From a virus: a stretch of 64,000 nucleotides of DNA. Under the pieces are notes generated by a model. That model ran no database searches and was not told the origin of the DNA. It saw nothing but the letters and a program-made list of their open reading frames with translations. Within the stretch, counting starts at the first letter, position 1, and each line of letters begins with the position of its first letter. The position numbers were made by a program, and so were the translations under genes. The stretch is taken from the IMG/VR virus record IMGVR_UViG_3300044710_000064, positions 1 through 64,000 of that record. The stretch is one strand, 5' to 3'. Positions 15,395-22,915 of this stretch are shown here, piece after piece.

Positions 15395-15997
15395 CGAGTT
15401 TACTGGCGTACCGGGGAGCCACGGATCGCATAATTCCCCTGTTAGCGGGCAAGCTGCCGTGCCGGTGAAATAGCTGGCGGAAAAATTCGGCTCAGGCCCT
15501 CGCGAAACGGTAGTGAGAGCGATCACGGGCGACGATCCGGTACGCCAGTAGCGATCTCCATGGAGCGCTACTATAACGGCGCGGCGATGCGGTTAAACCG
15601 GTCTTACTCGTTTTCGCCGGTATGTCGCGCTGGAAGTCGGACCGCTTCACTCTAACCGTGTGGTCCCGAGCGGTGGGGAAATCGGGCAAAGGTTCGGGCA
15701 ACAGGCGTCACGGGTTTTGCCGGCTGATACCGTTGCCCGTTGAAAGCGGCTCGCTTGCCCGGGGGGAGTTGGGTAGGCGAGTCGCCTGAAAATGTCTGCT
15801 GGCGTCGGTGGTATTGATCCGCTGGAACCCGGAAAGACTCCCGGCTCACGCGGTTTAGTCACTACGGTTAGTTCCGTAGAGCGAAACCCTCCGGATGAAG
15901 AGCATAGCCACTACCGGCAGGTTGCGAAGGCACGCCAGCGAGTTTTTCAAGGAGTGGGCGCTGGTTTACTTGCCATTTTCCGGCGCCCCAATTTTTA
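15395..15997 (+). ncRNA. Large structured non-coding RNA candidate
   Basis: A 616-bp stretch without a convincing gene folds into many nested, mostly perfect helices: 15401-15414 with 15537-15550 (14 bp); 15577-15586 with 15623-15632 (10 bp with wobbles) enclosing 15597-15601 with 15617-15621; 15639-15645 with 15660-15666; 15683-15689 with 15755-15761 enclosing 15695-15702 with 15732-15739; hairpin 15775-15787; and a 3' domain 15798-15805 with 15932-15939, 15806-15812 with 15910-15916, 15817-15821 with 15892-15896, 15852-15856 with 15884-15888 and hairpin 15862-15879. A terminator ends it. Size, phage context and architecture recall the ornate phage RNAs GOLLD and ROOL, but membership is untested. 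No own promoter was identified. Confidence 0.75.
15956..15997 (+). terminator. Intrinsic terminator of the structured RNA
   Basis: GGGCGC (15956-15961) pairs with GCGCCC (15983-15988) and is followed by CAATTTTTAG. Placed at the 3' end of the folded region and 14 bp before the next start codon, it defines a plus-strand transcript end. The 21-nt loop is longer than ideal, so read-through into 16011 is possible. Confidence 0.6.
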
Positions 15998-16010
15998 GAG
16001 AAGGAGTTTA

Positions 16011-16334
16011 ATGACCGACCTGTTACAGATTCTGCTCGACATGCGGAGCGGCCAAGTCGCGGCTGACTGCAATCTAAAATTCAACGAGGTTCTCAAGGCC
16101 GTGCTGGAAACAGGCGGCAAAGGGAAACTCACTATCGATCTATTGATCGCGCCTTCCAAGATGGGCATGGGCGGCGCGGTCGTAGAAGTCGAAACCACTC
16201 ACGAGTGCAAGATGAAAAAGCCCGAACTAGCAATCGGCAAGAGCTTTTTCTTCGTCATGCCGGACGGCACTCTAACCCGCGAAGATCCGGCTCAGGCCGC
16301 GATGTTCCAACAGCAACAGGAGTTCAAAAGATAG
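16011..16334 (+). CDS. Conserved phage protein next to DUF2303
   Basis: 107 residues with AGAAGGAG as ribosome binding site. An N-terminal helix (LLQILLDMRSGQVAADCNLKF) leads into strand-rich GKGKLTIDLLIAP and HECKMKKPELAIGKSFFFV. This small protein commonly precedes DUF2303 genes in phages. Function unknown. Confidence 0.6.
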   Translation: MTDLLQILLDMRSGQVAADCNLKFNEVLKAVLETGGKGKLTIDLLIAPSKMGMGGAVVEVETTHECKMKKPELAIGKSFFFVMPDGTLTREDPAQAAMFQQQQEFKR

Positions 16335-16336
16335 CT

Positions 16337-17170
16337 ATGCAAGACATCAATCCTAAAAGTCTCAATGAACTTGTCCGCCTGGGAACCGATGCCGCGAAGC
16401 CCCGCGAAGTTCCGGGAGGAAATATCCCCTACGCTCTGGTGCCAGAAGGCTTCACCCTTCAGACGCTGGAAAACTTCATCCACAACGAACACAACGCGAC
16501 TCCGGAGCGCGTTAAAGCTACCGTGTCTGTGTTGGACGCGGAGTCCTTCGTTGAATACTACACGCTTTTTAACGATCCGAATAGTCGCATGTTCGCCGAC
16601 GAGACCAATCTGAGTGTCACGGCGATTCTGGATTACCACGCGGCCGGAGAGGGAACGCCACGCTGGGGCCACCATCGGCTCAAGTTGGGACTGCGGAAGT
16701 CGGTCGAATGGGAACGCTGGACTGGCTCTAACGGAAAGCAGCTAACCCAGCAGCAATTTGCCGAATTCCTGGAGCAGAACTCACTTGACATAAGCTCTCC
16801 TTCGCCTGCCAGCATCGTGGAAGTGGCGCGCGATCTGGACGCCCACACCGAGGTCGAATTCGGGGCCGGTCAAAGAATGGAGAATGGGCAAGTCCGTTTC
16901 AGATACACGGAGCAGATCAAGGCCACCGTGGGCGGCGGTTCGATGGAGGTTCCGGAGCGATTCACGCTCAGCATATCCGTATTCATCGGCGGAACTCCGA
17001 TAGCGGTAGACGCGCTTCTGCGATTCCGGGTGAAGGACGGGAAACTCGTTCTGTGGTACACGCTCATTCGGCCCGAGCAGGCCACGCGAGACGCATTCCT
17101 GGCGATCCGCAACCAGATCGCGGACGTGCTGAAGCTCACCATCATCAACGGCACTCCCAACCAAGGCTAA
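16337..17170 (+). CDS. DUF2303 (YfdQ-like) protein
   Basis: 277 residues from ATG 16337. The family layout is clear: YALVPEGFTLQTLENF near the N terminus, VTAILDYHAAGEGTPRWGHH in the centre, then SIVEVARDLDAHTEVEFG and a beta-rich C terminus (PERFTLSISVFIGG). DUF2303/YfdQ proteins are common in early regions of temperate phages; their role is not established, though links to recombination or phage-DNA protection have been suggested. Paired with the gene at 16011. Confidence 0.82.
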   Translation: MQDINPKSLNELVRLGTDAAKPREVPGGNIPYALVPEGFTLQTLENFIHNEHNATPERVKATVSVLDAESFVEYYTLFNDPNSRMFADETNLSVTAILDYHAAGEGTPRWGHHRLKLGLRKSVEWERWTGSNGKQLTQQQFAEFLEQNSLDISSPSPASIVEVARDLDAHTEVEFGAGQRMENGQVRFRYTEQIKATVGGGSMEVPERFTLSISVFIGGTPIAVDALLRFRVKDGKLVLWYTLIRPEQATRDAFLAIRNQIADVLKLTIINGTPNQG

Positions 17171-17174
17171 CCCA

Positions 17175-17669
17175 GTGTTATACGGACGCACCAATGCGGA
17201 GAGCGCAAGCCCGGATGTCGGGACGATCTGGAACAAGGGCATGATGTCAAGCGTTCGGCAGGACTGGGCTACTCCGCGCACTCTTTTCGAGATGCTGTCG
17301 AAGGAGTTTCACTTCACTCTCGATGTGTGCGCGACTGCCGAGACTGCGGTTTGCGAGGAGTTCTTTTTTAGTGAGGCGCTGGAACGGCATTGGGTTCCAG
17401 TGGTCGATGGCTCGGTCTGGTGCAATCCACCATACGGTCGGAAGATTGGTGACTGGGTAGAAAAAGGCTATCGCGAATCAAGGGGCTACGGGACCGTGGT
17501 CATGCTGCTGCCCGCGCGCACGGACACTCAATGGTTTCACGACTACTGCCTGAAGGGTGAGATCCGCTTCCTGCGGGGGCGATTAAGTTTTGATGACCAG
17601 AAGAGGAAAAGCCGAGCGCCATTTCCGTCCATGCTGGTGATCTTTCGCGCAAGGGAGCAACCCGCATGA
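17175..17669 (+). CDS. dam: Phage DNA N6-adenine methyltransferase (Dam family)
   Basis: 164 residues from GTG 17175 (ATG 17241 is an alternative; the conserved part begins right after it). Signatures: QDWATPRTLFEML, LDVCAT, catalytic motif VWCNPPYG (N84-P-P-Y87) and VVMLLPARTDTQWFHDY. The family transfers a methyl group from S-adenosylmethionine to adenine N6, usually protecting phage DNA from restriction. No matching restriction enzyme is adjacent, as is normal for this solitary phage type. Confidence 0.88.
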   Translation: MLYGRTNAESASPDVGTIWNKGMMSSVRQDWATPRTLFEMLSKEFHFTLDVCATAETAVCEEFFFSEALERHWVPVVDGSVWCNPPYGRKIGDWVEKGYRESRGYGTVVMLLPARTDTQWFHDYCLKGEIRFLRGRLSFDDQKRKSRAPFPSMLVIFRAREQPA

Positions 17670-18043
17670 GCCTTCTCTCCGTTGCCGAATTCCGCGATCT
17701 ATCCAAGCCAAAGCGCTCGAAGTACGGGGTGGGACCGAAAGAATCCAGGACATACGGCGGTCGCGTGTATGATTCGGCCCTGGAGATGCGCTACGCCCAA
17801 CTGCTCGATACCTGGAAACTGGCTGGCGCGGTTAAGGCGTGGTGGCCGCAAGTTTGGTTTTTGCTGCATGCTCCGGGAGGGGTTAAAGTTGGCAGCTACA
17901 TTTTAGACTTCAAGGTGCTGTATGTGGATGGGCATCTGGAATACGTCGAGTGCAAAGGCCTTGATGCGCCCCTCGGGAAGTGGAAGAGAAAACACTGTGA
18001 AGCCGAGTACGGGATCAAGATCACAGTGGTGAAAAAGCTATGA
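17666..18043 (+). CDS. DUF1064 predicted PD-(D/E)xK nuclease
   Basis: 125 residues. KYGVGPKESRTYGGRVYDSALEMRYA marks DUF1064, and the nuclease core is VGSYILDFKVLYVDG (catalytic Asp) followed by LEYVECKG (E-x-K). It ends with a conserved KRKHCEAEYGIKI helix-strand. The family is thought to be a Holliday-junction or flap-type phage nuclease, positionally equivalent to RusA. Overlaps both neighbours by 4 bp. Confidence 0.82.
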   Translation: MSLLSVAEFRDLSKPKRSKYGVGPKESRTYGGRVYDSALEMRYAQLLDTWKLAGAVKAWWPQVWFLLHAPGGVKVGSYILDFKVLYVDGHLEYVECKGLDAPLGKWKRKHCEAEYGIKITVVKKL

Positions 18044-18222
18044 CTAAGCCGAAGGAAGTGATTGCCGGATGGATCATCACGATCAACGAAGAAGGCCGGA
18101 ACCTTTCGAAGTGGGAATTGGATTTCATGGATTCAGTGACGGAGCAGTTTGAGGAACGCGGCTCCGTCAGCGACAAGCAAGAGGAAATAATCGAGCGAAT
18201 CTACGCGGATAAAACTCCATGA
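18040..18222 (+). CDS. Small conserved phage protein
   Basis: 60 residues with INEEGRNLSKWELDFMDSVT and SDKQEEIIERIYA. This L-x-x-WE-x-x-F...S-x-x-Q-x-x-I-x-x-I pattern recurs in short proteins encoded near phage primase, nuclease or methylase genes. Function unknown; probably nucleic-acid linked. Confidence 0.6.
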   Translation: MTKPKEVIAGWIITINEEGRNLSKWELDFMDSVTEQFEERGSVSDKQEEIIERIYADKTP

Positions 18223-18443
18223 AACGCCCATCCAAACGCGAGCGCCTTCGCCGGCAACGCATTAGCGCGCAAGCCCAAACAATGGCGGCCACGAGAGAAG
18301 CCGGTCGCCGCGAAATGACCCGCAGAGCTTTGTACGGGCCGGATTACGCAGCTATGACAGAAGCTGAAGCCGAAATGGAATGGAGACTGAGGCGGGAAGC
18401 GTTTAGTGAGGAGTTGAGGAGAGGTGGGGAGGCGGGAAGGTGA
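18219..18443 (+). CDS. Small basic helical protein
   Basis: 74 residues, extremely Arg/Glu-rich (KRPSKRERLRRQRISAQAQT). ATGA overlap with the preceding gene. No family recognised; the charge suggests nucleic-acid binding. Confidence 0.5.
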   Translation: MKRPSKRERLRRQRISAQAQTMAATREAGRREMTRRALYGPDYAAMTEAEAEMEWRLRREAFSEELRRGGEAGR

Positions 18444-18446
18444 TTT

Positions 18447-18638
18447 ATGGACGATCTCGAAGATGACGAGATGCCGTACGGTTTGCAGGATTACGAGGAT
18501 GAGTTCGATGACGAGCGCGAGTTTACCGTCGAGGACGAATTCGAGGACGCCATGATGAACTGCGGAATGATGGAAAACGGCCTCTGCATGAAGGCAGGCT
18601 CCGAGGAGTGCGACTGGGAATGTCCATTTTCAAACTGA
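18447..18638 (+). CDS. Small acidic protein with conserved Cys motif
   Basis: 63 residues. A strongly acidic N-terminal half leads to MMENGLCMKAGSEECDWECP, matching the short phage motif G-x-C-x-x-AG(S/T)E-x-CxWxCP. The four cysteines probably bind zinc. Function unknown. Confidence 0.6.
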   Translation: MDDLEDDEMPYGLQDYEDEFDDEREFTVEDEFEDAMMNCGMMENGLCMKAGSEECDWECPFSN

Positions 18639-18736
18639 TGGCCCCGCGCGAATGGTTCTATCTCGGATTGCTGGCTTGTGCTGCAGCGCTGGGATTGCTG
18701 GCTTGTGTTGTGCTGAATCGGCTGTGGGGTTTGTGA
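18638..18736 (+). CDS. 32-residue membrane peptide
   Basis: ATG 18638 shares a base with the previous stop (TGATG). The protein is a single transmembrane helix, FYLGLLACAAALGLLACVVL. A 15-bp direct duplication in the DNA (GGATTGCTGGCTTGT, twice) makes the repeated GLLAC. Too small for firm assignment. Confidence 0.45.
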   Translation: MAPREWFYLGLLACAAALGLLACVVLNRLWGL

Positions 18737-18766
18737 TTTGGTTGTTGGAGATGAAAGGGGAAAGCA

Positions 18767-19000
18767 ATGAAGGGTTACATGGATTTGGGCGACATCCAGG
18801 AAGACAGCCGAATCGACATGATCGGACACCGCGCCGTGGATCACAAAGAAGTCGTTGGTTTTGTTGTCGAGAAAGACGGCGCCAAGGGCGACCGTTACAT
18901 CAAGAAGCTGAAGGAAAAGTTCCCGCAGATTTCCGTGATGGGCCGCTTCGACGGTCCGGTAGCCGACGTGGAAACAATCAAAGTCGGAGTTGTGCAATGA
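18767..19000 (+). CDS. Small hypothetical protein
   Basis: 77 residues with a good ribosome binding site (AAAGGGGAAAG). Contains KGDRYIKKLKEKFPQISVM and a C-terminal GPVADVETIKVG, a pattern I associate with short phage proteins of unknown function. ATGA overlap with the next gene. Confidence 0.5.
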   Translation: MKGYMDLGDIQEDSRIDMIGHRAVDHKEVVGFVVEKDGAKGDRYIKKLKEKFPQISVMGRFDGPVADVETIKVGVVQ

Positions 19001-19605
19001 GCATAGACAAAGTCGAGGGATTCATCGAAGTTGGCGAGAACGAATCCGGCGAGATCGTTATCAACATCCCGCCAAATCAGAAGCGGCGGGAACAGCACGC
19101 TACCAATTGCGCTTATCGCGGCGACCTCGACGAGCTTTGCAACTGCGGAGTCCAATTCTTCTCGCCAAACCAGGCACGCAATCTCGCGAACCTCCTGAAC
19201 AAGCACGCCAATGAAGCCGAGCGCGAAACGCGCCGCAAGGAAGAGGAGGCCCGGCGCAAAGCGGCGGAGGCCATTCCCGTTGACTACAACGCGCGCACGC
19301 TGCTGGATGGATCTCCGGTCACGGACGATCACCGCGAGATTGAGCCTGCCACAGGCATGCAGAAAAGCTACGTGGTCCTGAGCGCCGAAGAACGCGCTAA
19401 AGGCTTCGTGCGTCCGGTTCGCAGATCCTACAAGCACTTGAAGTGTGGAGCGGTCACGAGCATGGGGCAGGCGCTCGCGGAGACGTACGCCCGATGCCCA
19501 ACGTTCTACACCGGCACATATTGCGTGCAATGCTGCGACCATTTGCCCGTCGGCGAAGATGGCGAGTTCGTTTGGGTGGATGACGGGAGCAAGGTCGGAA
19601 CTTAG
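18997..19605 (+). CDS. Conserved zinc-binding phage protein
   Basis: 202 residues from ATG 18997. A helical Arg/Glu-rich centre is followed by SYVVLSAEERAKGFVRPVR, YKHLKCGAVTSMGQALAETY and TYCVQCCDHLPVGEDGEFVW. The last three blocks define a common phage family; KCG with CVQC probably bind zinc. Role unknown. Confidence 0.65.
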   Translation: MSIDKVEGFIEVGENESGEIVINIPPNQKRREQHATNCAYRGDLDELCNCGVQFFSPNQARNLANLLNKHANEAERETRRKEEEARRKAAEAIPVDYNARTLLDGSPVTDDHREIEPATGMQKSYVVLSAEERAKGFVRPVRRSYKHLKCGAVTSMGQALAETYARCPTFYTGTYCVQCCDHLPVGEDGEFVWVDDGSKVGT

Positions 19606-19919
19606 TGCCAATGGTCCTAATCCGTCATCTTCTACGCCCAACTGGAGTAATACCACTTGGAAAACGTGCGCTGTCTTTGACGGAGAATGTCATGGCGCAC
19701 GCGGCACGGATCGAGAGACGGGACCGGCTCAGGAAAAGGATCGCGCTGCACGTCCCAGAGCCGGAGCCAGAGCGAAAGCCGAGACTGCCTCCGCCGGTTC
19801 ATCACGGACCAATGCGAAGCGCGGCAGAACGGAGAGAGCGGATGTTTGAGGAGATGCGAATGCGGAATTCGAAGAGGTGGGCGAGGAGTGGGGCGTGGGC
19901 GGATCGGGAGGGGCTATGA
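19605..19919 (+). CDS. Basic hypothetical protein
   Basis: 104 residues from GTG 19605 (TAGTG overlap; ATG 19611 or 19692 are alternatives). Arg-rich and helical (RIERRDRLRKRIALHV; RRERMFEEMRMRNSKRW). No family recognised. Confidence 0.45.
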   Translation: MPMVLIRHLLRPTGVIPLGKRALSLTENVMAHAARIERRDRLRKRIALHVPEPEPERKPRLPPPVHHGPMRSAAERRERMFEEMRMRNSKRWARSGAWADREGL

Positions 19920-20134
19920 GCATTGAATGTCCTGAGTGTGAGCGAGATCTTCGCGGAGGTCACGATCCTGGTTGCTCTCGCGCATCAAAACGACCGAAGT
20001 GGCTAGATGGCTGGCTTGACTATCCGCACGGATCTTTATCTGAGAAGCAAGCCAGAGAAGTTTGCTGGTACGTGGTACGGCTGGAAGAATTAATTATCCA
20101 ATTGCACCGCGCTACTGGATGGAAGCCAGAATGA
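19916..20134 (+). CDS. Small zinc-knuckle protein
   Basis: 72 residues from ATG 19916 (ATGA overlap). CPECERDLRGGHDPGC is a compact CxxC...HxxxC zinc knuckle, followed by EKQAREVCWYVVRLEELIIQ. No family recognised. Confidence 0.5.
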   Translation: MSIECPECERDLRGGHDPGCSRASKRPKWLDGWLDYPHGSLSEKQAREVCWYVVRLEELIIQLHRATGWKPE

Positions 20135-20163
20135 GGGAGCGTCATGCATAATCGGGAGGTGCT

Positions 20164-20463
20164 ATGACAGCATGGGAGCAATCCCGCAAAGACTGGGATC
20201 ACACTTGGACGGACCTTGGCGGGAACGACGACTTGCGGAACTCAAACTGGCGGAATATTCGCTGTTCTGAATGCGGAAAGTTACGTGCTCAGACAGGAGT
20301 CGCTACCGAATATCGGGAATGGTGTTCCGTAAAGATTGAGCGTGAGATTCAAGCGGCCATCGATGAGACGGTGGAGCAGGTGGCGAAGATGGCAGAGGAG
20401 GATCATAAGTACGCACTCGCTCACGATATTCGAGCCCTTAAGAGTAAGGAGCCTCATGCCTGA
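20164..20463 (+). CDS. Hypothetical protein with Cys pair
   Basis: 99 residues, strong ribosome binding site (GGGAGGTGCT). WRNIRCSECGKLRAQTG has a CxxC pair, and a later cysteine plus acidic residues may complete a metal site. A helical C terminus overlaps the next gene by 8 bp. Function unknown. Confidence 0.5.
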   Translation: MTAWEQSRKDWDHTWTDLGGNDDLRNSNWRNIRCSECGKLRAQTGVATEYREWCSVKIEREIQAAIDETVEQVAKMAEEDHKYALAHDIRALKSKEPHA

Positions 20464-20668
20464 CGAGAACAACAGATTGAGCCCCGAACATACCGCCGAG
20501 CGTGTCCACTTCGGATCTTCAGAGCCTGAGTGGTTTCTGTACCTGAATGGTATCCACACGGGCTATTGGTACGAATATCACGACGGGCCACTGCCGAAGC
20601 GGTATGCGGTTTCTAGCGAGCGACGCACGTGCATCGAAGGACGAAGCGCTGGGAGTGGACATGCCTGA
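20456..20668 (+). CDS. Hypothetical protein in mosaic cluster
   Basis: 70 residues from ATG 20456, beginning MPDENNRLSPEHTAERVHFG. Its first 14 bases (ATGCCTGACGAGAA) are repeated at the start of the next gene at 20661. No family recognised. Confidence 0.45.
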   Translation: MPDENNRLSPEHTAERVHFGSSEPEWFLYLNGIHTGYWYEYHDGPLPKRYAVSSERRTCIEGRSAGSGHA

Positions 20669-21497
20669 CGAGAAGCGATGGATGAGCCGGGAGGAGCGGG
20701 AGGCGATACGTGAGAACTTGGAAGCTTACAGATCCAAAACACAGATCAAAGTATTGCTCGACTCCCACGACGCCTGCGAGCAAGAGCTTCGAGAGGCGCA
20801 AGCGATCATCACTTTCGTGTCTGACAAGTTGGCCGAAGCTGGTGGAACTCTTGATCCTAAATTAGCTCGCCAGATCGTGATGGATTTGCAAATCGACATC
20901 CGACAAGGCGGAGCTAATATCCTAACGTACTGGAAGGATGAGATATCCAGCCTGCGAGAGCAAGTCGCCGAACTGCAGCGGGATCGGGATAGGCTACGGG
21001 ACCTTGTGAGTTGTGGAGATACACAAGATCCAAATTGGTGCTATGTCTGTGACCGTCCCGCAAACGACTGTGTTTGTGGCAAAGATCCCAGTGGACCGTT
21101 ACCAAACTCTGCCTGTGTGAAGCACTGCCAAGAATGCGGAGAGCCCAACGGTAAGCACAAATCGAGTTGTCCCGCTAACTATGGCCCGATCTTCAAAACG
21201 TCAGGGGTAGACGCCGCGATGAAGGCGACCGACGAGGCTATCAAAATGACTAAAAGCTCCATGACATTGAACTTGAAACTCGATCTCGTGAAGGGAGTTG
21301 AAGGAAATTCTATCTACCTGAATGATTACCGGATCGCTGGTCCAAAGCCGTGGGGTGGTGGAACGGTACTCCAATCGTGGAGAGTCAAAGCCGCAAATGT
21401 ACTGAAGGTCCTGGAGGAAGATCCGCCAGCTAAGTCGGCATCAAGTACCCCACTTAGGGGGAATGTGAAGGCGACCGTCGAGGCGAAGGAGAAGTAA
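20661..21497 (+). CDS. Coiled-coil/zinc mosaic protein
   Basis: 278 residues from ATG 20661, which shares its opening 14 bases with 20456. A long coiled coil (ISSLREQVAELQRDRDRLRD) leads to a Cys-rich centre (CYVCDRPANDCVCG, CQECGEPNGKHKSSC), then the internal segment DAAMKATDEAIKM and finally the tail KATVEAKEK. Both of these come from the shared 3' DNA module of this cluster. It looks assembled by module shuffling; function unknown. Confidence 0.55.
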   Translation: MPDEKRWMSREEREAIRENLEAYRSKTQIKVLLDSHDACEQELREAQAIITFVSDKLAEAGGTLDPKLARQIVMDLQIDIRQGGANILTYWKDEISSLREQVAELQRDRDRLRDLVSCGDTQDPNWCYVCDRPANDCVCGKDPSGPLPNSACVKHCQECGEPNGKHKSSCPANYGPIFKTSGVDAAMKATDEAIKMTKSSMTLNLKLDLVKGVEGNSIYLNDYRIAGPKPWGGGTVLQSWRVKAANVLKVLEEDPPAKSASSTPLRGNVKATVEAKEK

Positions 21498-21498
21498 G

Positions 21499-21687
21499 AT
21501 GGACCGTGCGAAAATCATCTACTTATACGAACTGTATCGTGAATCCCGAATATCCGAGGACGTACCGAACGTGCCGTTTCTAAGTCTGAGCCCACGAGAA
21601 CAGATTGCGTGGGGCAAGTTTTGCAGAGACGTGGATAGGGAATATAGGTTTGCTCTAGCCCGCACCGCCGAGGCGAAGGAGAAGTGA
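21499..21687 (+). CDS. Small mosaic-cluster protein
   Basis: 62 residues: MDRAKIIYLYELYRESRI, then a helix and the shared tail RTAEAKEK. A start 1 bp after the previous stop and a TGATG junction with the next gene support translation. No family recognised. Confidence 0.5.
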   Translation: MDRAKIIYLYELYRESRISEDVPNVPFLSLSPREQIAWGKFCRDVDREYRFALARTAEAKEK

Positions 21688-22223
21688 TGGAACGCGAAAA
21701 GGTTTACAAAGCCATTGATTCCGAGCGATGTTTTCAGGACCGCAAATGGGGAACGGTTGAGAAGCACCCTCACGAAGTCGGCGGCTGGATCACGCTGATG
21801 GACAAACTGCTGCACGATGCCAAGACAGCGTGGGCGACATCTGACGGTGACGTCGGCGCTCTTAGAGAAATTCGCAAGGTAATCGCCGTAGGAGTAGCGT
21901 GTTGCGAGCAACACGGCGTTGATGAACGCTGGATTCACACGGATATTAAAGGCGAAGGCAGGAGGCCCGCGTTATGGCTGACGATCCAAAGCAGAGAATT
22001 GCAGAACTATCGAGGTTCGATCGATACAGGCAATCTGGCTGCGACTGGTGCGCCAAACATCTGGCTGGCGATGATCGGGTTACGGACGTTCTGGAGCAAT
22101 CGCATCCAAGGTTGGTTCATAAGGTATATCCCCCGCATGTCGATACACCATTCAGCCAATATTTGGAATGCACTGCTCCACTGTCAGTTTACGAGTGGAG
22201 CGAGCAGAGAATTGCAGAACTAG
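21687..22223 (+). CDS. Conserved phage protein with out-of-frame extension
   Basis: 178 residues from ATG 21687. The first 90 residues (EREKVYKAIDSERCFQDRKW, GGWITLMDKLLHDA, LREIRKVIAVGVACCEQHGV) match a small phage family of about 90-120 residues. The frame then runs on for some 250 bp inside the next gene in another phase. This suggests its native 3' end was lost when the 21974 module was joined on. Confidence 0.5.
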   Translation: MEREKVYKAIDSERCFQDRKWGTVEKHPHEVGGWITLMDKLLHDAKTAWATSDGDVGALREIRKVIAVGVACCEQHGVDERWIHTDIKGEGRRPALWLTIQSRELQNYRGSIDTGNLAATGAPNIWLAMIGLRTFWSNRIQGWFIRYIPRMSIHHSANIWNALLHCQFTSGASRELQN

Positions 22224-22522
22224 AGGAAGCGCTGCGGAGGGCTGAGGAAAGCTTAAATTGCGCCAATATCAACTTTGACAGGGTCAGTTGGCTGTGTACG
22301 CGACTGAAGGAGCACGTGACGGTGCTAGAAAAGGCGCTGCGAATGTTATCCAACGCAGCCACTTCGTTCATACATCTAGATGAGATATGGAACACTACAA
22401 GCTCTAACATCAAGGTCTTCGCTGGCATAATATCGAAATCCCAGCAGGCTCTCGCCCACCCCACAGCGCCACATGCCGCTACTGCCGCGATGAAGGCGAC
22501 CGCCGAGGCGAAGGATTTATGA
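21974..22522 (+). CDS. Mosaic coiled-coil protein
   Basis: 182 residues opening MADDPKQRIAEL, identical at DNA level to the start of 22916. It has a middle stretch of unrelated sequence, a second QRIAELEEALRRAEE coiled-coil block, and the shared tail KATAEAKD. The same module appears twice within one gene. Role unknown; resembles the Ea22-like mosaic proteins of enterobacterial phages in style, not in sequence. Confidence 0.5.
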   Translation: MADDPKQRIAELSRFDRYRQSGCDWCAKHLAGDDRVTDVLEQSHPRLVHKVYPPHVDTPFSQYLECTAPLSVYEWSEQRIAELEEALRRAEESLNCANINFDRVSWLCTRLKEHVTVLEKALRMLSNAATSFIHLDEIWNTTSSNIKVFAGIISKSQQALAHPTAPHAATAAMKATAEAKDL

Positions 22523-22737
22523 GTAAGCCTACGAATTGGCCCGAAGGTGTCCCCTATATAGATCCCGCTGTACGACATGTCGGGATAAGCACGCTACGTC
22601 TGATGCACGCAACTGCTGTCGCTCGACTTGAAGGAATTTTAGTTATTAGAGACGGAGACGAGCCGATAGGCGTTCTGATGCCTTATGCGATTTATTTGGA
22701 AATGCAGCGGACCGCCGAGGCGAAGGAGAAAGTATGA
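22519..22737 (+). CDS. Phd/YefM-like antitoxin-type protein, orphan
   Basis: 72 residues. VGISTLRLMHATAVARLEG, then ILVIRDGDEPIGVLMPYAIY, follows the Phd/YefM pattern of a helix and an I-x-R-x-G-x-P-x-x-V-L-x-P-x-x-x-Y strand-turn-strand. The C terminus is the shared RTAEAKEK module. No toxin gene is adjacent, so it may act as a stand-alone repressor or as an anti-toxin decoy. The fold call is tentative. Confidence 0.45.
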   Translation: MSKPTNWPEGVPYIDPAVRHVGISTLRLMHATAVARLEGILVIRDGDEPIGVLMPYAIYLEMQRTAEAKEKV

Positions 22738-22910
22738 AACAACTCGCTCTATTAGCCGCTATAATGCTGTATGTGGCTACACCGCCCCACGCAGATAAAG
22801 AAGCGTTTGGAAGGTTTCGATACGTAGATGGGGTATTGATAGGTCTAGCTATTGGGCTACCCGATCGCCGAATTGCAACCGACATGCCAGTGTATCCAGA
22901 GGCCAAGTAA
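22734..22910 (+). CDS. 58-residue exported protein
   Basis: ATG 22734 overlaps the previous stop. A signal peptide (MKQLALLAAIMLYVATPPHA) is followed by about 38 residues. Function unknown. Confidence 0.5.
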   Translation: MKQLALLAAIMLYVATPPHADKEAFGRFRYVDGVLIGLAIGLPDRRIATDMPVYPEAK

Positions 22911-22915
22911 AAGTT

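Larger units (their letters stand above)
21218..22734 (+). repeat. Dispersed 3' module (KAT-EAKEK-coding), five copies
   Basis: Variants of GCGATGAAGGCGACCG-CGAGGC, often with GAAGGAGAAG, occur near 21220-21240, 21468-21495, 21662-21688, 22488-22512 and 22708-22734. Four of the five are at the 3' ends of genes (21497, 21687, 22522, 22737), giving them nearly the same C terminus; the first is internal to the 20661 gene. They can act as recombination points. Confidence 0.8.

Noticed and set aside
15401-15550. Group I or II intron, RNase P or tmRNA
   Set aside because: None of the conserved core motifs of these RNAs were found by eye, and the segment lies between, not within, genes.
15492-15862. 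Several 65-71 residue open frames in the 15.4-16.0 kb segment, both strands
   Set aside because: Short, mutually overlapping, no ribosome binding sites or family patterns; the segment is explained better by RNA helices and a terminator.
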